Shown: piece by piece, positions 45,057 through 55,693 of the stretch
How positions within the stretch are numbered: the first letter of the stretch is position 1
Layout of the letters: the number at the start of each line of letters is the position of its first letter
Assembly: GCF_003576645.1 (NCBI RefSeq)
Contig: NC_044920.1
Span: forward strand, 8,960,970 to 9,024,969
Source: Ipomoea triloba
Taxonomy: Eukaryota > Streptophyta > Magnoliopsida > Solanales > Convolvulaceae
Length of the DNA: 64,000 nucleotides
Direction: 5' to 3'
Notes under the pieces: generated by a model
The model's input: the letters and a program-made list of their open reading frames with translations, nothing else
Databases searched by the model: none
What the model was told of the DNA's origin: nothing
Program-made: the position numbers and the translations under genes

Positions 45057-45068
45057 TGGTATCAAAGC
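45057..45068 (+). other. Primer-binding site of copia-C
   Basis: TGGTATCAAAGC, one mismatch from the usual initiator-Met-tRNA complement TGGTATCAGAGC, two bases after the LTR. Confidence 0.8.
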
Positions 45069-47080
45069 CTGTTAATCTCTGCCTAGTTGTTTAAATTGCA
45101 TTTCATATGAACTGTGATAATTTGTACACTATGCATTAGTTTTGCATTTGAAAAATATATACAAATACAATGTATCTTCCGCATATATTTGTATATATAC
45201 TGTATTTTCGTATAAAAAATTGGTTTCTCTTTGGAGGTTCTGGCCGGTGATCGTTCGGGTCGCCGATGCGCAGGTGACCGTTCGGGTCGCCGATGAGCCT
45301 CTCTTTCCGGCGATCTTTACTACCGTTAGGTGGTGAAGAATCAGTGAAAAACAAAACCAAAAAAAAGAGAGAAAAAAACCTGTTGGATCGCCGATTTTGG
45401 GCTTCGATTGATCGGATTTGCGCCGTTTTCTCTATGCCCGGCGAAGAAGATAGGCGGCGACGACGTCGCTGCTCCTCTTTCTCCTTCAACTACGCCGGTG
45501 ACGGACGTTGGGTCTTGTATCTGGGTGGCGAGCGGAGGCGCGGTTAGGCTTCTCGACTACTGTGTCGCCATTACTGCTCCTTCCAGCGAACGGCGAGGCT
45601 GGTAGATGATGCGGCTGGGGCGGCGTTGGGTCGAGGGTGAGGTTGGCGAGCGGCGGTGCTCCGATCGACTCGTCCTCCGGCGTTCTCTCTCTCTCTGTTC
45701 CGTCGTTCCTTCTTCACATCTTCGTAACAAATGAAGTAGCAAGGTTTTTTAATTTTTTGATCAAATGTAAAAGCTGAAAAGGGGAGGTTTGGGCTGGTTT
45801 AAGAGAATGAGCTTGACCCATTTCATTATAATAATTTTTTTTTGGGCTTGTTAATTCTTTGTTTATGTTAATTAATTGGGCCTTTAATCTATTTCTTTAT
45901 ATGAATCCTGGTTTATTATATGTTAATTATTTGTTTAATTAATTAGGCATTTTATTTGCATTATAAATTTTATCCAAATTGCAATTTGATAAAGTTTAGA
46001 AAATTATATAATTTTTTAAAGAAATTTTCATTCAAATTGCAAATTGAATTTAAATTTTATTATTTAATATGTTTATAATTTTTTAATTGCTATAATGTTT
46101 TATGCAATTTGTTATTTAATATAAAATTTATATTTATGTAGTATGTGTTTTATGTCCAATTAGCATAATATTTAGTTTTTTAATTATGCAATTTATATTA
46201 TGCCTTAGAAAAGCATATTTAAGAATTAGTGAAATTCCTTAGGATATTGGACTTTAGCATATTAAATAGTACATACGGTTTAGTACAACTAAGATAGTGC
46301 CTGAAGGTTAGTACTTAAGTTCAGAAGTTCACCTATCCTTAAAGCATTTTCCAAACCGTGAACATCAAAGTTTTGAATAACACCTTCAAAACAGTTATGC
46401 TATAATGTGAAATTGCATGACCTGGGGAAAGTTTTTTGGGAAGAAAACTTGAAAATAGCCAATGTGCTGCAAGTTCCCTTGAAATCCTACTCTTTCTAAG
46501 GAGTTGGTTTTTAATGGGCCTTAGCCCAACCAACTTTCCTGGGATTATACTTGGGAATTGCATATCATGTTAATTGCATAATTTGTTTTGCCTTTTCAAA
46601 ATCTATGTCGATGCGATAGTACAATTTTAGTTGATTAAGGAGTAGCCACATCATCCTTAATTTAATTAATATTGTGCATCAAGTTTTCCCAAATCGCATA
46701 AAGTTTAGGCATAAGTTGTGATTAACTATACTTAATATAATGAAATTTAGCCCACAAGCAATTTTGTTATATTTTTATGATTGATCAGGTTAAAATACCA
46801 AACTATGACCATAATTTAGCCCATAGGCAATTATGTGTCGGCATATAGTTTTTGGTAATTTTTTAACATTGAGAATAAAAATTCAACCTTGTACCCATCT
46901 CATTTCTATTCTAATTTTCCAAGGTCCATTTTGCGTAAAAATTTAGCCCACAGGCAATTTTTATGTCATTTGGATCTAGGGCATGCATCATTTACATTAG
47001 TAATGTATGCAATTCAGTTCTATCTTTGCCTCAAAATTCTAATCCAAACCTTTACCTTTACAGCATCTCAATCCGTTACT
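45069..47080 (+). other. Long leader of copia-C
   Basis: About 2 kb between primer site and gag homology. 45235-45740 is G/C-rich and gene-like, with a 26-bp direct repeat around CGTTCGGGTCGCCGATG (about 45253 and 45280) and open frames on both strands that I cannot assign. 45760-46880 is A/T-rich. Three copies of TTTAGCCCA(C/T)A(A/G)GCAATT occur near 46746, 46815 and 46940. No promoter assigned. Confidence 0.45.
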
Positions 47081-47880
47081 CACACAGATTTGAACATCGA
47101 AGTTCTAGAACTTAGGGGCGACAACTATAAGATGTGGAAGGAAACCATTCTTCTTAATTTAGGGTGGAAAGACTTGGACTACGTTATTCACAATGAGAAA
47201 CCGTCTGTCCCCACTAAAGACAGTACCCAAGATGAAGTTGCGCTATATGAGGGATAGGATAGAGCCAATCGGCTCAGCACAATGTACATCAAGGCGAAAA
47301 TTTCTAATGAGATTCGGGGTTCCGTTAGTGAGAAGCATAAGGATGTCCGAGCATTGTTCAAAGCCATTGACGACCAGTTCGTCACTTTAGAAAAGGCTTT
47401 AGTAAGCACCCTCATCATGAGATTCTCCTATCTTCGTCTCACTTCCGTCAAAGGTGTGCGTGAGCACATCATGGAATTGCGTGACATTGTGGCTCAACTT
47501 AAAACTCTTGGGGTAGATATGTCAGATGATTTACTTGTGTACTATGCTTTGTACACCCAACCATCACCTCTTGCGTGACCTTTTAAAATCTCTTACAACA
47601 CACATAAGGAAAAATGGTCTATAAATGATTTAATGACCATGTGTGTTCAAGAAGAAGGTATATTGGTGATAGAAATGGGTGAAAGTGCCATGCTGGCTAC
47701 GGCACGTGACAAGTCTAAATCTGGCAAATCTCGAGGTTCCACTTCTAAGGTTAAGGGGAAAGGAAACATTCCAACTCAAGTTGACATAAAGAAAGTGCAT
47801 AAGTGTTTCTTTTGTAAAAAGAAGGGACACATGAAGAAAGATTGCATCAAGTACAAGAAGTGGGTCGAGAAGAAAGTAAT
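47081..47880 (+). pseudogene. copia-C gag
   Basis: UBN2-type copia gag: LNIEVLELRGDNYKMWKETI, then ANRLSTMYIKAKISNEIRGS, VREHIMELRDIVAQLKTLGV and MSDDLLVYYALYTQ, and a zinc knuckle CFFCKKKGHMKKDC near 47807-47848. In-frame stops are a TAG near 47255 (Trp in relatives) and a TGA near 47575; a frameshift lies after the knuckle near 47870. No convincing initiator ATG next to the homology. Confidence 0.85.
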
Positions 47881-48406
47881 CTATCCTCATTCGTTTGTTA
47901 TGAATCTAATATGTCTGAAGTTAATGCTAATACTTGGTGGATTGATTCTGGTTCAACAATCCACATTGCAAACTCTTTACAGGGAATGCAAGATCTGAAG
48001 AAGCCGATGGGAAATGAACGGACCATCTTATTAGGAAACAAGATGGGGTCGCAAGTGGAAGTTATTAGAACATGCAAGCTGGTTTTAAATAGTGGTTTTG
48101 TTTTGGTTTTGAATAAGATATTTTATCTACCAAGTTTCTCCCAAAACTTGATTTCAATTTCAAGACTTGTGTCATTAGGTTTCTCCTTTAATTTTCAAGA
48201 CAAGCGTTTTGATATTTTTAATAAATCAACTTGTGTTGGATGCGGTACAATGTTTGATGGTCTTTATCGTTTGCATTTACAAGACAATACCACTTGCAAT
48301 TCATTGCATGTTCATTCCGGTTCCAAAAGATAAAGTATTAGTGAGAACTCCTCCATGTTATGGCATCAGAGATTAGGTCATATATCCCTTGAACGTATAA
48401 AGAGAT
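47881..48406 (+). pseudogene. copia-C protease and start of the integrase zinc finger
   Basis: NTWWIDSGSTIHIANSLQGM carries the DSG active site of copia proteases. FYLPSFSQNLISISRLVSLG and FDGLYRLHLQDN are the usual C-terminal segment. After a stop near 48331 the frame resumes with SSMLWHQRLGHISLERIK, the first half of the GAG-pre-integrase HHCC finger, and is then cut by SIRE-B at 48407. Confidence 0.85.
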
Positions 48407-50193
48407 TGTTGGTCCCAAGGGGATGGGGTACAAGTCTAAAGGGGGGGGGGGGGAATAGACTTGTATAAGATTTTGCAAATCTTTTCAACCTCTCGTGTGT
48501 ATTGAACTTAGGATGTTTAGGTTCAATACCTCACGAGGTGAAGACAAAGTTTTATGCGCAGCGGAAATGTTATCCCCTTTTAGTTAGCACGAGTTTAAGT
48601 TAGTTCGAGAAGTGCGTTTATATGCAGTGCAATCGAGAGGTTAGCGAGAGATAAAAACAGTAAGTAAATGCAAGAGAGATTTTTAAGTGGTTCGGCCAAC
48701 CCGCCTACGTCCACTCTTCTTCCAGAAACTCCCTGGAAGGATTGCACCAAAAACTTCCCTTTTTAGTACAATATCGAGCGCTTGAGCTTTGATCACGAAG
48801 CCCGCCTCAAGCCTCAGGTTTTTCGCCCCGCTTCTTGTTACTCCACCTCTCGAGCAATTGACCTTTGATCACCAAGCCCGCGTCAAGCCTCAGGATCTTC
48901 ACAAGACAGCTCCCAGGTTACTCCGCCTCTCCAAGGTCTTTCTCCCCGCTTCCAGCTACTCCACCTCTCGAGCACTTGACCTTTGATCACCAAGCCCGCG
49001 TCAAGCCTCAGGTTTCTTTCACTCGGACAGCTGCCAGGTTACTCCACCTCTCTTGCTTAATCCAAAGCAAGGTGTTTTTTGGTTGTCACAGTTGAATGTA
49101 ACAGACTCCAATCTGACCACAAGCTATCGTTGAATCAACTTCGATGTAGAGCAGCTTTGGTCACCTTCTGGATGTATAACAGTTTAAGCTCTGTAACTCT
49201 CTTGAAACACTAAGATGTGTTTTCTCGCTGTTTTGAATATCAGGATGATATTCCAAGTTAAGCACTTGCACTTGAACGTTTTAGACAGACACTTCTTAAG
49301 AATTTCGAACCCCACTTTATTTTTTTTTTTGTGTCTTTACGTCCTTATATATGAGAGTAGAGGAATAATTCCGTTGGAGGGAAAATTATTCCGTTTGAAA
49401 TTTGTCTCCCATGTTGATCATGGGTCTTGCATATTTTCAGCATATTTCATGGAGTGGTGATCTTGTAACTTGAACCTCTTTGTCTTGTAGTGAATATTCC
49501 ATAGTTCACTTTTCTTGAGTCCATGCTCCACTTTCGTCTTTTGGTAAAAGTTACTCTTTTTATATTCCCATTATTCCTTGTTTGTAGGGAATCAGACCAC
49601 TTCAGCATTGGTGCACCTTTTGACCGTTTGTGGTGGAAATCTGACGTGTCATCCATTTCCGCCCATTTTGAAATCTTCACGTTCGGCACCTCTTCATTAT
49701 TCCATCTCCATGATATTCTTCCTCTCCAAACTTTAAGTATGACCGTCATTCAGCTTTGTTGGAGAATTGTTAGTGTATCGAGACCAAGGTTGATATCTTG
49801 ATTGCTTGATGTCTCGAACTCAAATATCGAGAGGTCTATCTCTCGAACTCTGTTTATGTCTCGAACTGGATAACTGTATCGAGAGGTCCTACCTCTCGAA
49901 CTCTGCTTATGTCTCGAGACTTAGTTGATGTCTCGCAGACCCTTATTCCTCCAGTGTTGTCCCATGCTTTCTTCTGATCTGTCTATATGATTACAACACA
50001 CGAGACTTCTAAGATGTTCAAACAAATTTCCCTCAAGCTTAAATATTTTCCGAGTTGAGCTCAAAGTTACCCGGTTGTATTTTCGCTCTTGGTTTACTTG
50101 TCGAACTTACAGCGTTTTGCCTATGTGTCGAGACTTGGGGATTTCTACTTAACAGTTGGTATCATCAAAACCTATTACATGATGTTCCTAACA
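48407..50193 (-). repeat. 3' LTR of SIRE-B
   Basis: TGTTGGTCCC to GTTCCTAACA, 1787 bp. The minus strand has a TATA-like run ATATATAAGG near 49342-49355. Contains the triplicated 77-116-bp module and TCGAGAGGTCTATCTCTCGA-type palindromes. The module is rich in short open frames without gene character. Confidence 0.93.
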
Positions 50194-50482
50194 ATTTCCC
50201 CCTTTTTGATGATGCCAACACTTATACTTACTCTATATGGCTGATTTGATAGAAAGAATTAACAAGGATTTTATTTTTCAGCGCATATGGTAAGTTTGAC
50301 AAAATACTCTACTAAACTATGAATAATATAACTCACGCAACACCCCCAGCAAAAGATATATATGATTATAAGAAGGGAATGTTTACAAAGTAGAGTTTAG
50401 TAGACAGGATTGAAAGAAATAAGACCAAGAACAACATAGATATCAATACATTGAAATGAGATGGAGTTTGGACCATGAGAGC
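50194..50482 (-). other. Polypurine tract and 3' UTR of SIRE-B
   Basis: The minus strand reads AAAAAGGGGGAAAT directly before the 3' LTR. The remaining 270 bases up to the large ORF stop are A/T-rich and match SIRE-A 19005-19290. Confidence 0.85.
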
Positions 50483-53400
50483 TTACTTCTTGTTGGCTTT
50501 CCTTTTCTTGTTAATGGCTTCTCGTGTCTTGATGGGGTCTTTCGGATTTACCAGGCTTAAGTATTCATCTGTGACATCTAGATGCCTGTAGTTCCTGTAG
50601 GCTTCCCCCACGAACTCACCATCAATTACTCCATCTTTCCACCAGGCAATGCATTCTTCTGGAGACATATTGCTGTGTGTAGATATCCCAGTGGTTTTCA
50701 ACAGCTTGAATATCTCCAGGGTCAGAATTTGTTCAGTGTCTTCTCTGTTCCCAAACTTAAAGCTTGTCATGATATTATCTATCTTCCTTTCTTCTTCTGA
50801 CTGTTGTTCTTGTCTTTTTCTTCTTCTTTCTCTGTCCTCTTCTCTCCTTCTCTCCATTTCCAGTGTGCGCTGGACCCTTAAGTTTTCTGCCTTTTTAGCA
50901 TCCTCCATTGCTTTACTCATTATTCTTGGTATTTTTGGAGGTGGTCCAGCTGGTTCACTTGCTGCCCTTTTCTTGCCCGTTGTATCCCCCTTCTTTTTCC
51001 CTTTATTTTCCCCCTTGTTGGCATCATCAGCACGGGAGAGGAGGGTGGACATACCTTCGAAAATTGCTTGAAGTTGGGCAGGGACTTGGTTCGACAGGTC
51101 ATCGAGTATGGCCTTCATCACATCCTGTCGAAGTTCACTGGAATATTGGAAGGCTCGAAGCTCTGCTCGCATCTCGGCTAATTCAGCCCTCGCACTCGCA
51201 GCCTCTGCTCGAGCTACAGCGGCTTCATCAGTGGCTTTCCGTGCTGCATCCTCAGCCCATATTGCCTGTTCGAGAAGTTCGGCATGACGGCCTTGGGATT
51301 CACTTGTGCCAGCAGCAGGCATTGCAGCATTGCGGACCACATCGAGTATTCTTTCGAGCTGAGCCATCTTCTGAGATTGATCAGCCATGAATTGACGCAC
51401 TTCGCCAATGAAGACTTCTTCGGCCTGTTGATCATAGTCAGAAGTAGGAGATGAGGATCGAGATGTACCTTTTGTCGGAGGGGACTTGGGTGCTTCCAGA
51501 TTTCCACCCATGACTTGCAGTTGCAAGTCCACCTCTCGATTTATTGTCTGAGGATCCACAGGGACACAGGGTTCAGAGCTCGAAGGTAGCTCCATGTCAG
51601 GTGCTTCCCGGTTTCCACCTGAGGGATGAATCACTTCTTGCTCCTCACCTCTCGAACCTGGAGCCTCAGCTTCAGCAACTGTGGAGATAGGGTCAGCCAG
51701 AGAGGGTTCTTCCGTATTGGACGCTTCCCTGTTTTCATCCAATAGAGGTTCCCCTTCAGCATCACCTCTCGAACCAGTGCTGGGAACTTTGTCATCTGCT
51801 GGTGAGGTTGGAGACGTAGTGTCGACAGGTGCTTCCGGGTTTCCACCTTCGATGGTATCATCAGTACTCCTCGAACCAGCAGGACTTGGGGCATTCTGCT
51901 CATGTTGCTCATTGGACTGCATTTCAGTCTGCTCCGATGAGTCTGGAATGATAATTATTTCAAGAGCAGTAGGAAAACCTGGCAGTGTGAGCAACGGAAC
52001 TTCACCCTCTCGAATTGTCTGTGCTTCATCAGTAGTGGTCGAGGGTGTGGACGCAGGTGGTGGCAAAAGTAGAACGGTGTTAGGTGCCACTTGAAGTGCT
52101 TCAGAGGTCTCGGATTCACCTCTCGAAGCTTCTACCTGTTCGTCCAGAGCAGAGTTGCTGACTTGGGACAGTGGGATTGCGGCTGTTGCGATATCATCGT
52201 GAGCAACCCCAGAGGTCTCTCCTGGACCTCTCGTGAACTCAACGTTCTGTCCCAAGGAGATGGCAGTGGCGAGCCTGATATCTTCTCGAAATTTGGCATC
52301 AAATTCTGGATCCTCCTCAGGCTCATCCTCGGTTTCTTCAGCTATTCCTTTGCCCTTATCAGTTCTTCCACTGTTTAGTTTAGACACTCTTGTTTCGTGG
52401 GCAAGGTCTAGGAGATGATGAGCTGGGATCTCTGAGATACCCAACCAATGGAGTGCAAACCGTTCTTCTGCCTCCATCTCAGCTGCTTGGGCCATCAGTT
52501 GAGTGAAAGGACTGGTTCTCCAGCTGATCCACCTGATCACCCTGGAGAAGTCATCAAGAGTGGGTGCTTCCACTGCCAACTGAGTGGAAACTTCTTCATA
52601 TAAGTCATCCCGCCCATCAGAGATGATTTCAGTGGCAGAAATTGCTTCGTCTATCTGAGCTGTGATCTCTCGACTATGCTCCAAGAGATCATCTCCCACC
52701 CTGACTGTGTAGTCTGTCTCTCGAACCATCTCTCGTGGTTCTTCTGCACCCCCTTGTACTGGATCACTGATCCCAGTACCTTCAACCTCTCGAGCCATCT
52801 CTCGAGATAAAACAACAGAGTCAACATCTCCCTCAGCATCATCACCAGCGTGCAGACCGACAGAGAAAGCTGCTGACAGGGACCTGGTAGGGGGTACTCT
52901 CTCAACCTCAGTGGCCAGTGTAGCCTGAGGTTCCCCCTGGGCTTGTGCCATGTCCTCAAACGGTACTTGAACAACAGAGGGTGTTACCTCTCGGATCTGG
53001 GTGACAACAGCCGTTTTGGCTTTCTTAGCCCTCTTTGGCAGATGAACCCTTTGTTTCAGTACATCGAGAGGTTCATCATCAGAATTCTTTCCCTCGGTTT
53101 GGGCTTTCCTTTTGCCCCTTCCTTTTGGCTGTGAGGGAGAAGGTGCAGCTTTAACACCTTTAGTTTTGGGGACTAGAGATTTCGTCCTACCCATATAGGT
53201 ATTTCGATGAATCTCTTTTCCCTCCCTCAGTTCGAAGCCCTTCAGGCTTAGAAGAAATTGCACAACAAAGCCGAAACCAACCTTTTTACTGATCGACAGG
53301 TTGGCGTTGGAGACTGAGCGCATCACTTGCTGTTGGAGGAAGTTGAAGATAATATGTGCCCAGTCCAGCTTGTTGTTGTTCCAAATGGCATGGAGGATTT

Positions 53401-54127
53401 TGAGGAGGTCTAGACTAACCTCGTCAGTTCCGGATACCTTGCCGAGCACAAACTTCATGATTAGGTCGGCAGCGAGAGCAAACCTCTCCTTTAGGTGGTA
53501 CTTGCGGAGGGCAGAGGTTGCTCTGGGTGGTGAAGTCGCTAGTCGGATTTTCTCCCAGAAGGCTTGCTTGTCCAAAGTCGCTAGTCGGATTTTCTCCCAG
53601 AAGGCTTGCTTGTCCAAGGTCGCTAGTCGGATTTTCTCCCAGAAGGCTTGCTTGTCCAAGTCGTCTAGTCGGATTTTCTCCCAGAAGGCTTGCTTGTCCA
53701 AGTCGTAATCCGATAGATGCTTGAAGAAGGCTTGCTTGTCCAAGTCGTAATCCGATAGATGCTTGACTGCTTCCTCCGATGACGTGAAATCAAATGCCGC
53801 TCTTAGGTCACCTACAGATGTTGTGATGGGAAAGTCATTAAAGCGGCTTTCGATTTTACCCTTCGTGACCTTGGCATTTGCGAACCATTCTGTGAAGTCG
53901 AGGGCGTGAATGGTTCGGTAGTCGTGCGTCATGTATTTCATCAGTCCTGCTTTCTCAAACTTCTTCAGGACTTTTTTCGCCATTTTTGGATTAGGGGAGT
54001 TGGTAATGAAGCCATTTCTGTCAAGGATACTCCCCGCCTTGACTTGTTTGATCTGAGAGCGAATGTGTAGCAACTCCCTCTGATATGCGTCGGAAGATGA
54101 GGTTGACGTAGAGGATTGGGACGCCAT
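50483..54127 (-). CDS. SIRE-B large post-pol ORF, 1214 codons, unknown function
   Basis: Open from ATG 54127 (MASQSSTSTSSSDAYQREL) to 50483. Residues about 1-330 look folded (KYMTHDYRTIH, WFANAKVTKGKIESRF, SVGDLRAAFDF, LDWAHIIFNFLQQQV, KKVGFGFVVQFLLSLKGFEL), faintly like the plant-transposon protein domain of extra retrotransposon ORFs. Then basic PKGRGKRKAQ and LPKRAKKAKT (possible nuclear signals); a long Glu/Ser/Pro/Thr-rich disordered part with four (G)GN-EA words; an Ala/Glu coiled coil (EAASARAELAEMRAELRAFQ); a charged helix (REEDRERRRKRQEQQSEEER); and a C-terminal domain (MSPEECIAWWKDGVIDGEFV) ending NKKRKANKK. It contains a 14-residue repeat, LDKQAFWEKIRLAT, about four times near residues 140-205 that SIRE-A has once. 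No signal peptide or membrane anchor, so not envelope-like in features. Conserved with SIRE-A almost end to end, which argues for coding selection. Confidence 0.85.
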   Translation of the reverse strand: MASQSSTSTSSSDAYQRELLHIRSQIKQVKAGSILDRNGFITNSPNPKMAKKVLKKFEKAGLMKYMTHDYRTIHALDFTEWFANAKVTKGKIESRFNDFPITTSVGDLRAAFDFTSSEEAVKHLSDYDLDKQAFFKHLSDYDLDKQAFWEKIRLDDLDKQAFWEKIRLATLDKQAFWEKIRLATLDKQAFWEKIRLATSPPRATSALRKYHLKERFALAADLIMKFVLGKVSGTDEVSLDLLKILHAIWNNNKLDWAHIIFNFLQQQVMRSVSNANLSISKKVGFGFVVQFLLSLKGFELREGKEIHRNTYMGRTKSLVPKTKGVKAAPSPSQPKGRGKRKAQTEGKNSDDEPLDVLKQRVHLPKRAKKAKTAVVTQIREVTPSVVQVPFEDMAQAQGEPQATLATEVERVPPTRSLSAAFSVGLHAGDDAEGDVDSVVLSREMAREVEGTGISDPVQGGAEEPREMVRETDYTVRVGDDLLEHSREITAQIDEAISATEIISDGRDDLYEEVSTQLAVEAPTLDDFSRVIRWISWRTSPFTQLMAQAAEMEAEERFALHWLGISEIPAHHLLDLAHETRVSKLNSGRTDKGKGIAEETEDEPEEDPEFDAKFREDIRLATAISLGQNVEFTRGPGETSGVAHDDIATAAIPLSQVSNSALDEQVEASRGESETSEALQVAPNTVLLLPPPASTPSTTTDEAQTIREGEVPLLTLPGFPTALEIIIIPDSSEQTEMQSNEQHEQNAPSPAGSRSTDDTIEGGNPEAPVDTTSPTSPADDKVPSTGSRGDAEGEPLLDENREASNTEEPSLADPISTVAEAEAPGSRGEEQEVIHPSGGNREAPDMELPSSSEPCVPVDPQTINREVDLQLQVMGGNLEAPKSPPTKGTSRSSSPTSDYDQQAEEVFIGEVRQFMADQSQKMAQLERILDVVRNAAMPAAGTSESQGRHAELLEQAIWAEDAARKATDEAAVARAEAASARAELAEMRAELRAFQYSSELRQDVMKAILDDLSNQVPAQLQAIFEGMSTLLSRADDANKGENKGKKKGDTTGKKRAASEPAGPPPKIPRIMSKAMEDAKKAENLRVQRTLEMERRREEDRERRRKRQEQQSEEERKIDNIMTSFKFGNREDTEQILTLEIFKLLKTTGISTHSNMSPEECIAWWKDGVIDGEFVGEAYRNYRHLDVTDEYLSLVNPKDPIKTREAINKKRKANKK
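53535..53760 (-). repeat. 42-bp in-frame tandem repeat in the SIRE-B large ORF
   Basis: Four copies spaced exactly 42 bp (GGATTTTCTCCCAGAAGG starts at 53545, 53587, 53629, 53671), followed by two copies of a roughly 47-bp block (CCAAGTCGTAATCCGATAGA). The 42-bp unit encodes LDKQAFWEKIRLAT and keeps the frame. Confidence 0.92.
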
Positions 54128-54231
54128 TGATGAAGGTTAGATGTTTTGGAGGGAATGTGTATTGCGTTTAGGATTTGGGGATTTTGGGTAAACGGTTTTA
54201 GCTTGAATCCGGGTAAAGAAGAAGGATTTGG

Positions 54232-54239
54232 CTTTTATA
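54232..54239 (-). promoter_or_regulatory. TATA-like box upstream of the SIRE-B large ORF
   Basis: TATAAAAG on the minus strand, 105 bp upstream of ATG 54127, at the position conserved in SIRE-A. Confidence 0.5.
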
Positions 54240-54489
54240 TCGTGTGGATTCGGGTTGGATATATGGGTAGGGTTGAGAGCTTGACCCAAGGAAGGATACC
54301 GGTTTTCTTTAAAGAAGTAAAAGGTCAAAAATACCCCTAGTAACGGTCAGCGTATATGAAAAATAAGGGTATTTTTGGTAATTTAACAGAGCGGTTTTAG
54401 GTTCAGGATAGTGGGGTATTAAAGAATAGTAACTATATGAGCATGCTCCCACTTATCAAGATAATTCCCTTAAGTGCGGAAAACCGTGA

Positions 54490-54750
54490 GTAACCGATGA
54501 CCACGTGGCTAGCATTGATATCCAAAGTTAAGTAACCGATGACCACGTGGCTAGCATTGATATCCAAAGTTAGGTAACCGATGACCACGTGGCTAGCATT
54601 GATATCCAAAGTTAGCTAACCGATGACCACGTGGCTAGCATTGATATCCAAAGTTAGCCGTTTCCTGACCACGTGGCTAGCATTGATATCCAAAGTTAGC
54701 CGTTTCCTTCCCACGTGGCTAGCATTGATATCCAAAGTTAGCCGTTTCCT
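54490..54750. repeat. Six-copy 42-bp repeat, each with a G-box
   Basis: CACGTG cores at 54502, 54544, 54586, 54628, 54670 and 54712, exactly 42 bp apart, in units reading CCACGTGGCTAGCATTGATA followed by TCCAAAGTTAG. Upstream of the TATA-like box of the large ORF. SIRE-A has one unit (24571). Confidence 0.9.
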
Positions 54751-55158
54751 TCATATATTCGTTGAGCTTATCGGATTCACCTCTCGAAGGTGAATTGTCT
54801 TCCACATCAGTTTAAGGATCTTCCCCCTGAGTGATTGATCCCTAACCCTCCTTATTCCTCCGTTCAGAGATATCAGTTTGTTATCTTTCGAAGTGACCTC
54901 TCGAACTACCCTTCTTCGAGACATAACGTATATAGACAAACTGATCGGGTGACCTCTCGAACTACCTTTCGAACACAGATTGCAAGAAAAACAAGTTTGA
55001 TTCATCTAAAAGATATCACTTGGAACATATCCTTAAGTTCATTTAGTGATTTCCAGATACATTACATATGAATCAATATCCTATTAGATTCCCTAGAAAC
55101 TTTTGTTTGGCCTTGGTCAGCCTAATAGGAATCTATCGTTAAAGCAGGAACTAGCCAT

Positions 55159-55654
55159 CTAAAGTCCTATTTGTCTAATAACAGAACTAGGGGTGGCTAT
55201 TCCCTTTTCTTGTTCTTCTCTCCGGAGCTGCTTACTGTAGTTGGGAGTGACCATCTTCATCGCTAATCCTCTTAAGGTCTTTGGATTAGGTATGATCACC
55301 CCTTTGACTGCTGCAGACCTCAGAAAGTCCCATCTGGTCTTCCTCTCCATTTCCCTTGGTTCTCCATTTGGTTGAGGAAGGCCCTTTTCCAGAATGTGCA
55401 GCAGTAGGAGTCCCTCTTGTGCAGGACTCTTCTCCCGATTCCAGTATCCCATCGTTGTGGATCTCCTCGTATTTGGGGATCCATTCACCTTGGATGGGAA
55501 TAGGATTCTTGCTTGGATTATCAGGAAGCTCCGTAATCTGTTCACCCTTCGTTGATTCTGGATAGTTTTCTCCTTGAAAATCTTTGGACTTGACTGCCGG
55601 TTTCTTTCCTCTATAAAAGAATGGAACATCATCTTTTCCTTTCTTTTTCTCCAT
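55159..55654 (-). CDS. SIRE-B small post-pol ORF
   Basis: From ATG 55654: MEKKKGKDDVPFFYRGKKPA, GENYPESTKGEQITELPDNP, QGEWIPKYEEIHNDGILESG, ending at 55286 (122 residues). An overlapping second frame is open to 55159, so the C-terminus may be frameshifted relative to an ancestor; SIRE-A lacks about 100 bp here. Hydrophilic and Lys/Glu-rich with no recognised domain. Located between RNase H (ends 55855) and the large ORF. Confidence 0.55.
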
Positions 55655-55693
55655 GGGAAGTTGATGATATGAACTTCTGAAAGAAACCCTCTT

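Noticed and set aside
45136..45742. Overlapping ORFs on both strands in the copia-C leader as host genes
   Set aside because: Short, Arg/Ser-rich by composition, with mutual overlap and no recognisable domain; left as an unassigned block.
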